Below are positions 42,781 to 50,608 of a DNA stretch of 51,632 bases, in pieces. The position numbers and the translations under genes are program-made. Position 1 is the stretch's first letter, and each line of letters starts with the position of its first letter. The stretch comes from UBA6016 sp964568395 (lineage in GTDB: Bacteria; Campylobacterota; Campylobacteria; Campylobacterales; UBA6016). The stretch lies in assembly GCA_964568395.1 (NCBI GenBank), contig CAZMPN010000013.1:1-51632 (forward strand). The letters run 5' to 3'. Below the pieces are notes generated by a model. It worked only from the letters and a program-made list of their open reading frames with translations. It ran no database searches and was not told the origin of the DNA.

Positions 42781-44053
42781 CCTGGTAGGGGTATTTTGCC
42801 TCGCTCTTTTTTTGTTGTCTTATGTGGCTATAGCGCTTGAAGATAAAATAGGCATCAACAAATCAAAGCCCGCTCTTTTTGTCGGCACTTTTATGTTTTT
42901 CGTGCTCGGAGTATATTTCCTTGCCCAAGGCAGCATACCGCATAGCCTAGAGAGTATGGTGGAGCACGTCATAATCGAGATAGCCGGGATTTTCTTCTTT
43001 TTGTACGCGGCTATGACCTATATAGAGGCGCTTATAGAGAGGGGCGTCTTCGACGCGCTAAAGGCAAGGCTTCTAAGACGGGAGCTTGGCTATAAAAAAC
43101 TGCTCTGGATTACAGGGTTCTTGACGTTTTTTATAAGCGCGGTCGCGGATAACCTTACGGCGGCGCTTGTGTTCGCGACGCTTCTAATAACTATCGAACG
43201 CGAGAATAAAAACTTTCTGGTGCCGGGAGCGATAAACATCGTCGTCGCTTCGAATGCTGGCGGAGCCTGGTCTCCTTTTGGCGATATCACTACGCTGATG
43301 ATTTGGAATGCGGGGAAGGCGCCGTTTTTCGACTTTTTCTACCTTTTCCCAGCCTCTTTTGCGGGATGGGCGATTACATGCTTTTTGCTCTCCCTTTATC
43401 TCCCGAAAGGGAGCGTGGCGTGCGCGCCCGAGCAAGACGCAAATCATCTAAAGCCAGGCGCGATGGGGATAGTTTGGCTTGGGTTCTTTACCATAGCGAC
43501 ATCCGTATTCGCCCATCAGGCGTTGCACCTGCCCGCCATAGTCGGTATGATGTTCGGTCTCTCGCTGCTCATGATATATAGCTATAACCTCAAAAGAAAG
43601 AACAACGTAGACATAGAGGTATTTAAGAGTATTTCGAGAATAGAGAACGATACGCTGCTGTTCTTCTTTGGACTTATGCTGGCCGTCGGAGCCTTGACCT
43701 ATATCGGGTATCTAGCCTTGGTAGCCGACATCTATAAAGTCGTAAATCCGGTCGTCGTGAACATAGCCGTCGGGTTCTTGTCGGCCGTCGTAGACAACGT
43801 GCCGCTAACGTACGCGATACTAAAGGCGAACCCTTCCATAGATATGACGCAGTGGCTCCTTGTGGCTTTGACCGCGGGGTGCGGAGGCTCTATGATAGCT
43901 TTCGGCTCGGCCGCCGGGGTAGGCGTCATGGGTAAGATGAGGGGGATATATACTTTCGAGTCGCATATGAGATATGCGTGGGTGGTTGCCGTCGGATTTT
44001 TGGCGTCCGTGGCGGTGTGGTTTGTTCAGTTTGAGGTGATGGGTATATATTAG
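42761..44053 (+). CDS. nhaD: Na+/H+ antiporter NhaD
   Basis: 430-aa membrane protein of the ion transporter superfamily, about 12 helices. NhaD motifs: FFISAVADNLTAALVFATLL, SNAGGAWSPFGDITTLMIW and, in the second half, VDNVPLTYAIL with GSAAGVGVMG. It gives a second, differently coupled Na+ exit route in the same operon as NhaA. The stop overlaps the convergent cNMP-like gene by 4 nt. Confidence 0.93.
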   Translation: MQELTTSLVGVFCLALFLLSYVAIALEDKIGINKSKPALFVGTFMFFVLGVYFLAQGSIPHSLESMVEHVIIEIAGIFFFLYAAMTYIEALIERGVFDALKARLLRRELGYKKLLWITGFLTFFISAVADNLTAALVFATLLITIERENKNFLVPGAINIVVASNAGGAWSPFGDITTLMIWNAGKAPFFDFFYLFPASFAGWAITCFLLSLYLPKGSVACAPEQDANHLKPGAMGIVWLGFFTIATSVFAHQALHLPAIVGMMFGLSLLMIYSYNLKRKNNVDIEVFKSISRIENDTLLFFFGLMLAVGALTYIGYLALVADIYKVVNPVVVNIAVGFLSAVVDNVPLTYAILKANPSIDMTQWLLVALTAGCGGSMIAFGSAAGVGVMGKMRGIYTFESHMRYAWVVAVGFLASVAVWFVQFEVMGIY

Positions 44054-44553
44054 GCCATCTCAAACCAGGATAGTTTGTTTGCCGTGTAGGCCATCAGCGC
44101 CTCGTAGAATTTGACGAACGCGAATGCGCTCTCCCTTGTCGGTATGTTTTTGTTGATTTTAAAAGAGAAGATCATCGTATTGTCGGACGTTATGTGCAGC
44201 CTCTTGTTAGCATTGGTTTTCGTAAAGCTGTTTACCTCGCCGAAAATCTGGTCTTTCCCTAGCTCCACGTGGCTCTCTTCGGATAGCGGCATTACTAGCG
44301 TTCCGGAGATGATGTAGTATATCCTGTCCTTCGTCTCGGCTCCGAGTTCCAGCAGGTCGTCTTTTTTGTATCTGTTTATCTTTACGTCCGTGATTACGTT
44401 TAGTACGTCGGTGGTCTCTATATTGTCGAACAGCCTGACGTGCTTTATGGAGTGGAACAGCTTCTCCTCTTGGGTGGCGGCTACGTTTTTTTTGTTTTTT
44501 GAGCCGGCTACCACAAGCTCGGCTATCTCTTCCGGCGTATATTTGACGAACAC
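44050..44553 (-). CDS. Cyclic-nucleotide-binding-like domain protein
   Basis: 167 aa, a Crp-type beta-roll (DDLLELGAETKDRIYYIISGTLVMPL, then DQIFGEVNSF) with no HTH. FGE of the phosphate cassette is present, but the following RxA is altered (KRLH), so nucleotide binding is doubtful. The C-terminal helix FVKFYEALMAYTANKL could dimerise. GTG start. Last gene after tgt and the 285-aa protein. Confidence 0.8.
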   Translation of the reverse strand: MFVKYTPEEIAELVVAGSKNKKNVAATQEEKLFHSIKHVRLFDNIETTDVLNVITDVKINRYKKDDLLELGAETKDRIYYIISGTLVMPLSEESHVELGKDQIFGEVNSFTKTNANKRLHITSDNTMIFSFKINKNIPTRESAFAFVKFYEALMAYTANKLSWFEMA

Positions 44554-44559
44554 TGCTCT

Positions 44560-45417
44560 CTACTCCAAAATCGTAAGTATTTCTTTGAGGTAGGTGTGCC
44601 ATCCTCTGTCAAAAGTCTTTCTAAGGTCTATATTCCTTAGATAGTACTCGATAAACGTCTTCGTATCGTAGTTGCCCCTGATGCCGGAATCCTTGAAAAA
44701 GCGTCGTATCTCCGGGCTTCTCTCAGCTTTATACCAAAGCAGCTTGTCGAGATAGTAGAACTTTGCGTTGGTGGTCGCTTTCAGCTCCCCCAGGTAGTAG
44801 TTTTTGTATTCGTCGAACCATGACAAAAAAAGCTCTTTGAACGTATTTTCTATCTCTTCCATCTTGGCGTACGCGACCGGTATCTCATCTCTGGCTGCGG
44901 CGAAAAAGTGGGTAGCCTCCGCGTATCTGGCTTTTAGCTGGGTGTACTCCCTTCTTTTTTCGTCCGAGTTCATATTCATCTCGAGCGCCTTCATCGAGCC
45001 TTCAAGATAGCGCATCTTCATCTCGTAGCTGTTTTGCATCGATTTTAGCTCTTCTATGCGCTCGCTTAGCTGCTTATACGGCTTGATCGTCTTTAGAAAA
45101 TCGCGTTCAAATATGAGTACCGGCATCGCGACTTTTGACAGGGAGGAGGAGTAGAAGGAGTAAAGCGCCATTACGTCTTTGTAGAGCTTGTACACGAGGC
45201 CGCTTAGTATGTTGTTGTCTATCGAGCGCAGATTTCTGACGGCGGTTTCCAGAAATCTCTTGAGTTTGAAGTAGTCTATATTCGAGTAGGCCAATTCGTT
45301 TTGGTCGATGAACGCCTGTTCAAACTCGACGACCTCTCTTATCTCGCCGAAGTAATCGTCCAAAAAATTTTTGGTATAAGCCTCTGCTTCCGAATGGTTC
45401 ATATGAAATTCAGACAT
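44560..45417 (-). CDS. Hypothetical helical protein downstream of tgt
   Basis: 285 aa, almost entirely helical and charged, rich in aromatic residues, with a coiled coil around 120-175 (SERIEELKSMQNSYEMKMRY). No membrane segment or known domain; the C-terminal FIEYYLRNIDLRKTFDRGW is the most conserved-looking block. Its start shares a base with the tgt stop. Possibly works with the cNMP-like protein 6 nt downstream. Function unknown. Confidence 0.78.
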   Translation of the reverse strand: MSEFHMNHSEAEAYTKNFLDDYFGEIREVVEFEQAFIDQNELAYSNIDYFKLKRFLETAVRNLRSIDNNILSGLVYKLYKDVMALYSFYSSSLSKVAMPVLIFERDFLKTIKPYKQLSERIEELKSMQNSYEMKMRYLEGSMKALEMNMNSDEKRREYTQLKARYAEATHFFAAARDEIPVAYAKMEEIENTFKELFLSWFDEYKNYYLGELKATTNAKFYYLDKLLWYKAERSPEIRRFFKDSGIRGNYDTKTFIEYYLRNIDLRKTFDRGWHTYLKEILTILE

Positions 45418-46553
45418 TAACCGCTTCTTTTTTCATAAAACTCTTTTTTGAACTTTGAAAACTCTCCCCTTAGTATAGCATTCCTGGCTTGTTTTACAAG
45501 ATTCAGATAGTAGCGCAGATTGTGGATGGTGGCCAGCCTGTAGAATGTAAGCTCTTTGGCCCTGTAAAGATGGCACATGTATGCCCTTGTGTATCTGCGG
45601 CATACGGGGCAGTCGCACTCCGGGTCTATCGGGCTGTTGTCCAGGGTGTATTTGGCCGCTTTGATATTTACCTTGCCGAAACTAGTGAATAACGTACCGT
45701 TGCGGGCGTTTCTCGTCGGCATGACGCAGTCGAACATATCCACTCCGCGCTCGATATTCTCCACAAGGTCTTCGGGCGTTCCGACCCCCATCAGGTATCT
45801 TGGTTTATCCTCCGGCAAAAACGGCGTCGTCCACTCTACCGTATCGTACATCGCGCTATTTTCCTCGCCGACGGACAGCCCGCCTATCGCAAATCCGTCA
45901 AAACCATGTCCACCCGCTTCGAGCGACACCAGCCCCTCCGCAGATAGTTTGCGAAACGATCTATCCGTGCCGCCCTGCACGATGGCAAAAAGATTGTTCG
46001 TCCCCCTTTTGCCCTCCGCTTTTTGCGCCGCATGGTACTCCAGGCTCCTTTTCGCCCACTCCGTCGTCCTCTCTACGGATTTTCTGATACGCTCCTCTTT
46101 GGCGGGAAGGGCTATCAGGTCGTCAAGCACCATCATGATGTCGCTGTTTAGCTCGTACTGTATATCCAGCACCTTCTCCGGCGTAAAGTAGTGCGAGCTG
46201 CCGTCTATATGGCTTTTGAACTTTATCCCCTCATCGGAGGCCTTTGATATGTCGGAGAGGCTGAACGCCTGGAAGCCGCCGCTATCTGTCAGGAAGTTGC
46301 CCTGATAGGTAGTGAAGCCGTGAAGGCCGCCCATCTTGTCTATGGTGGGGCTGCCCGGACGAAGATATGTGTGGTATGTGTTTGCGAGTATGATTTTGGC
46401 TCCAAGCTCCTCTATGTCGGCCATATCGAGAGCCTTTACGCTGGCCACGGTGCCCACCGGCATGAATACGGGGGTTTGTATCTCGCCCCTCGTCGTTTTG
46501 ATGGTGCAGGCCCTTGCCTTGCCGTCCCTGCCTTCTACTTTAAACTCAAACAT
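45417..46553 (-). CDS. tgt: tRNA-guanine transglycosylase Tgt
   Basis: Exchanges guanine for preQ1 at the wobble position of GUN tRNAs. 378 aa. Active-site region LTDSGGFQAFSLSD, second Asp in DCVMPTRNARNGT, and the zinc site CDCPVCRRYTRAY with the distant HN of ATIHNLRYY. First gene of a three-gene minus-strand operon, divergent from the COG3400 gene. Confidence 0.96.
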   Translation of the reverse strand: MFEFKVEGRDGKARACTIKTTRGEIQTPVFMPVGTVASVKALDMADIEELGAKIILANTYHTYLRPGSPTIDKMGGLHGFTTYQGNFLTDSGGFQAFSLSDISKASDEGIKFKSHIDGSSHYFTPEKVLDIQYELNSDIMMVLDDLIALPAKEERIRKSVERTTEWAKRSLEYHAAQKAEGKRGTNNLFAIVQGGTDRSFRKLSAEGLVSLEAGGHGFDGFAIGGLSVGEENSAMYDTVEWTTPFLPEDKPRYLMGVGTPEDLVENIERGVDMFDCVMPTRNARNGTLFTSFGKVNIKAAKYTLDNSPIDPECDCPVCRRYTRAYMCHLYRAKELTFYRLATIHNLRYYLNLVKQARNAILRGEFSKFKKEFYEKRSG

Positions 46554-46650
46554 TTTTTCCGCTTTTTACCATATTTTAGGCGTATTATGCCCAAAAAGAG
46601 TTGCAAACTCGCGCCGCGCATCTTCCAAAAAGCTTTCGATAGCCCTTTTT

Positions 46651-46659
46651 TGCTATAAT
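46651..46659 (+). promoter_or_regulatory. Extended -10 promoter upstream of the COG3400 gene
   Basis: TGCTATAAT, a consensus extended -10, lies 28 nt before the ATG at 46688. On the opposite strand, CATAAT (46584-46589) is a candidate -10 for tgt. Confidence 0.6.
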
Positions 46660-46687
46660 CTCGGCCTTTGAAAAAGGGTCTATACTG

Positions 46688-48100
46688 ATGCAAAAAATAG
46701 TAGTTATTGCGGGCGGCGGCGTCGCAAAAAGGTTTTTAGAGAGACTTAGGACTGTTCCCGGCGACGCTATTTTCCTCGATATAGCGGTAACGGAGAGCAT
46801 GGGGGAGGGGTTTGAGTACCCGAAAAACTCCTTCGTGCGCGTTTTCGACCCGACAAGCGAGCATAAACTAAAGACGCTATCCCTGAAAGAGGCCAGGCTC
46901 ATATTTATAGCCTTGGACGATATGGAAGATACGAAGATAGTGGCCAAGGTCGCAAGGGCCGAAAATATGAGCGCCTCCATAGTCGTGCTTGACAGCGGCG
47001 AGCTAGAGGCCGGATTTATAGATAGCCTCAATCTAAAAGTGGTGAGCCTCAAGGACATCCTCTCGAATATGCTGATGTCCTTTATGCCGAACATCCCGGT
47101 AATAGCCCAAAACATCGGGAAGGGTTGGGGCGAAATCATGGAGGTTATGGTGCCGTACGGAAGCAAATACGTATATCGCCATATCTCGAATATCGAACAG
47201 AAAAACTGGAAAATAGCGGCCGTATACAGAAACGAGCAGCTGATACTTCCGAAGCAGTCGACGATGATAAGACCCCAAGACGAGCTTATCATTATCGGCC
47301 AGCCAAATATCCTAAGGGACGTCTATAAGGCGATAAAGAGCGAGATAGGCCACTTTCCGCAGCCGTTCGGCGCAAACCTGTACCTGTTCTTGGATCTCTC
47401 AAATATGAGCGAGGCCCGTATAAAGCGGATAGTTTCCGACTCTCTTGGCCTGCATGAAAAACTGAACAACAAAAAGCTCTTCATCAAGGCGTTTAGTCCA
47501 AGCTCCCCGTTTGCTCTGAACTATTTGAGGCAAATAAAAGACGAGGATGTGATAGTCGAGTTCGATTACTTGTCGACCGACGTCGTAAACGTAGTAAAAA
47601 ACGACGTAAAGAAGTACAATATAGGCCTTGTTTTGCTAGATAGGGATGTTTTTAGGGGCGAGCTGAAATCTGCGTTATATGAACTTAAAAAACCGGTCTT
47701 AAAGTTTGGCAAATCAAGGCTCTTCGAGGACTCTTTCTCGGCCGTGGTGGCGACGAAAGACCTGGATTTGGAGAAGATATCGTACGTGTTTTTCGATATG
47801 TCGCTCCAGCTAAAAAGGGAGCTGAAACTATTCAACTACGACCCGGAGGAGGGCGACAAAAACGACGTAGTCGAGCACTATGTATCCTTATCTGACGTTT
47901 ACGGGGTGAAGCTTCAGGTTATGAAAGAGCAGAAAAATTTCTTCAGGGAGTATAGGGCTCTTGGCAATTTCATCCAGTTTTTGCCGTTTACCGAGGAGCA
48001 GCTCTCTTTTGGCTTAAAGGACTTTTTTACGCCGGGCAGCAATAGGCTGTTTAGCCTTCTAAAAGAGAACCATCAAATATTTATACCTATTAGCGACTAA
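46688..48100 (+). CDS. COG3400-family TrkA-like NAD-binding/RCK protein
   Basis: 470 aa. An N-terminal Rossmann fold (VVIAGGGVAKRFLERL) and RCK_C-like domain (EIMEVMVPYGSKYVYRHISNI, ending DELIIIGQP) resemble TrkA/KtrA regulators of K+ channels. The C-terminal half (about residues 225-470) is special to this family. No channel gene is adjacent. I recall COG3400 mainly from Campylobacterota. It starts a + strand set with aroB and mscS. Confidence 0.83.
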   Translation: MQKIVVIAGGGVAKRFLERLRTVPGDAIFLDIAVTESMGEGFEYPKNSFVRVFDPTSEHKLKTLSLKEARLIFIALDDMEDTKIVAKVARAENMSASIVVLDSGELEAGFIDSLNLKVVSLKDILSNMLMSFMPNIPVIAQNIGKGWGEIMEVMVPYGSKYVYRHISNIEQKNWKIAAVYRNEQLILPKQSTMIRPQDELIIIGQPNILRDVYKAIKSEIGHFPQPFGANLYLFLDLSNMSEARIKRIVSDSLGLHEKLNNKKLFIKAFSPSSPFALNYLRQIKDEDVIVEFDYLSTDVVNVVKNDVKKYNIGLVLLDRDVFRGELKSALYELKKPVLKFGKSRLFEDSFSAVVATKDLDLEKISYVFFDMSLQLKRELKLFNYDPEEGDKNDVVEHYVSLSDVYGVKLQVMKEQKNFFREYRALGNFIQFLPFTEEQLSFGLKDFFTPGSNRLFSLLKENHQIFIPISD

Positions 48101-48108
48101 GGAAGAGT

Positions 48109-49152
48109 ATGAAAATAAGAGTAGACCTGCGAAAAAGCGTCGACGATAGCTACGACGTAGAGATAGGCGAGCTTTCCAAAAAACATTTCAAGAAGGCCTG
48201 CATCGTTACGAATCCGACCGTGTCCGGGCTCCATCTGGAGTATCTAAAGAATAAAATCAGTGCGGACGAGCTTTGCGTCGCTACGGTGCCCGACGGCGAA
48301 GAGTATAAGAACATGGGGACGATAGAGTCGATTCTGGATACGCTTTTTCAAAACAGGCTTGACAGAAGCTCTTACCTTATAGCCTTTGGGGGCGGCGTGA
48401 TAGGCGACATGACCGGATTCGCGGCGTCTATCTACGAGAGAGGGTGCAACTTCATACAGGTTCCGACGACGCTTCTAAGTTCAGTGGACGCAAGCGTAGG
48501 CGGAAAGACCGGCGTAAACAACAAATACGGCAAAAACCTAGTGGGCAGCTTCTATCAGCCAAAAGGGGTCTATGTGGATCCGTACTTTTTTGCCACGTTG
48601 CCGGATAGGGAGTTTTCGGCGGGGGTCGCCGAGATAGTAAAGATGGCCGTGATGTTCGATGGAGGGTTTTTCGAATTTTTGGAGAACAACACCCTGAAAG
48701 AGAAAGAAAACCTCCTAAAAGCGGTCGCCAGGAGCGTAGAACTAAAGGCGGAGGTTGTCGCGCAGGACGAAAAAGAGCACGGCGTACGAGCCGTTTTGAA
48801 CTATGGGCATACGTTTGCCCACGTAATCGAGAGCGAGACGAACTATACAGGCTTCCTGCACGGCGAAGCCGTCGCCGTCGGGATGGTGATGGCAAACTCC
48901 CTTGCCCTAAAACTTGGCAGGATAAGCGCGGACGATGCGAAAAGAGTGAAAGGGCTGCTTGAAAAATACGGCCTTCCGACGACCTACAAGATAAAAGACG
49001 CCGAGAGTTTTTACGACAAATTTTTCCTTGACAAAAAAACAAAAGAAGGCACAATAAAGTTTATTATCCCTAGCCGCATAGGCGGATTCGAGATCATCAA
49101 AGATACACCTAAAAACATAGTAATGGAAACGCTAAATGAGTTTTTGGCTTAA
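48109..49152 (+). CDS. aroB: 3-dehydroquinate synthase AroB
   Basis: NAD- and metal-dependent second step of the shikimate pathway. 347 aa. GGGVIGDMTGFAAS, PTTLLSSVDASVGGKTGVN, and the metal His ligands in LNYGHTFAHVIE and HGEAVAVGMVM. Ribosome site AAGGAAG. Overlaps the MscS gene by 17 nt. Confidence 0.96.
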   Translation: MKIRVDLRKSVDDSYDVEIGELSKKHFKKACIVTNPTVSGLHLEYLKNKISADELCVATVPDGEEYKNMGTIESILDTLFQNRLDRSSYLIAFGGGVIGDMTGFAASIYERGCNFIQVPTTLLSSVDASVGGKTGVNNKYGKNLVGSFYQPKGVYVDPYFFATLPDREFSAGVAEIVKMAVMFDGGFFEFLENNTLKEKENLLKAVARSVELKAEVVAQDEKEHGVRAVLNYGHTFAHVIESETNYTGFLHGEAVAVGMVMANSLALKLGRISADDAKRVKGLLEKYGLPTTYKIKDAESFYDKFFLDKKTKEGTIKFIIPSRIGGFEIIKDTPKNIVMETLNEFLA

Positions 49153-50608
49153 GCTATTAGTCGCGCTGGTCCTTATCTTCGCGGATGCCCAGGCGAAACC
49201 GAAAAAACAGATGAACGAAACCGAGCGCGTTGCGCTTGACAAAAATATCAGCTCCATAAAATCCAAAATAGCGCAGATAGACGACGGACTCTCAAAAAGC
49301 GTCTGGTACAAGAGATACGCCGACTTTACTTCGTTTGGAAACTATAAAAAATCTATTTTCGGCGAGCTTATCAAGGTTGACCAGATAGGCAACGTGCCGA
49401 AAGTGGAAAGTCCTTTCGGTATTTTTAACGCCCTCTCCTTTATCAAGGAGAGTTCCGTCAAAAAAGATATATACGAGAGCAGGCTTGCCGAGCTTGAAAA
49501 GCTGTCCGAGGCGATAAACGAGAGAGCGAGGCTTAATAGAGAGCTGGCGACGGCCCTTGAGCTTAGCGGGGATGAAAGCGCCTATAAGCTAATGGACAAA
49601 AACGATGAAGAGTCGGTGGCCCTAAAACATCTCAAGAACGAAAAAGAGGGCTTTGCAAAAAGCGTAGAGGCTTTCAACGAGAAGGTGCAAGAGGATAGCC
49701 AAAAGCTGCAGATGGACATCAAGTATCAGCTGATGAAGCTTCTGAATATATCCATGCTGGTCCTTGGCGTAGTCGCCGTATCGATTATGGCGAAAATAGC
49801 CATCAAGAAATACTCCGCCGCCAACCATGAAAGGGCGTATCTATTCGCCAAAACGGTAAACATCGTAACTATCGTCCTTGTCGTTTTGATACTTCTGTTT
49901 TCGTATATAAACGATGTCGGATATATAGTCACCATACTGGGATTCGCATCCGCCGGTATCGCAATCGCCATGAAAGATTGGTTTATGAGTCTTCTAGGAT
50001 GGGTGGCCATAGTGCTGGGCGGCGCCGTGAAAGTAGGGGACAGGGTAAAGATAACGTCCAAAGAGGGCGTAGAGGTGCTGGGCGATATTATCGATATATC
50101 GCTTCTTACGATTACGATGTATGAAGAGGTGTCGCTAATAAGCTACGCAAAAAACAAGCGTGCCGGGCGTATAGTCTTTGTGCCGAACAACTATATCTTT
50201 ACGCATATCTTCCTGAACTACTCCCATTCCGGGCTATCTACCGTATGGGACAGCGTTGATATCAGGATTACTTTCGATTCGAATATCGAGGACGCTTTGG
50301 CGATAGCCATGGACGTAGCCGTCAAAAATACGAGGACGTTTTCCAGGCTTACGGATAGGTCTATCAGGCGCATGAGGGCAAAATATAGCATAGGCGACGT
50401 AAGCACCGACCCTAGGGTGTTTAGCTTCGTCGAAAACAACGGCGTAAACATCTCGGTCTGGTATCAGACGCACTCTTTTTCGATACTGAAAACAAAGAGC
50501 CTTATGTCAAGAGAGCTCGTGGCTGCGTTTATGGCTGCAAAATCCGTAAATATCGCATTCCCTACTACTTCGGTAGTCATAAAAGAGGATATAAACAAAA
50601 ATGATTAG
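49136..50608 (+). CDS. MscS-family mechanosensitive ion channel
   Basis: 490 aa with a cleavable-looking signal (first 20 residues, ending ADAQA), a periplasmic helical region of about 190 residues, three or so membrane helices (about 200-290) and the MscS pore/beta domain (VTILGFASAGIAIAMKDWFMS, GGAVKVGDRVKI). It opens under osmotic downshift. The Gly/Ala pore-helix pattern is present. Followed by ftsH with an 8-nt overlap. Confidence 0.9.
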   Translation: MSFWLKLLVALVLIFADAQAKPKKQMNETERVALDKNISSIKSKIAQIDDGLSKSVWYKRYADFTSFGNYKKSIFGELIKVDQIGNVPKVESPFGIFNALSFIKESSVKKDIYESRLAELEKLSEAINERARLNRELATALELSGDESAYKLMDKNDEESVALKHLKNEKEGFAKSVEAFNEKVQEDSQKLQMDIKYQLMKLLNISMLVLGVVAVSIMAKIAIKKYSAANHERAYLFAKTVNIVTIVLVVLILLFSYINDVGYIVTILGFASAGIAIAMKDWFMSLLGWVAIVLGGAVKVGDRVKITSKEGVEVLGDIIDISLLTITMYEEVSLISYAKNKRAGRIVFVPNNYIFTHIFLNYSHSGLSTVWDSVDIRITFDSNIEDALAIAMDVAVKNTRTFSRLTDRSIRRMRAKYSIGDVSTDPRVFSFVENNGVNISVWYQTHSFSILKTKSLMSRELVAAFMAAKSVNIAFPTTSVVIKEDINKND

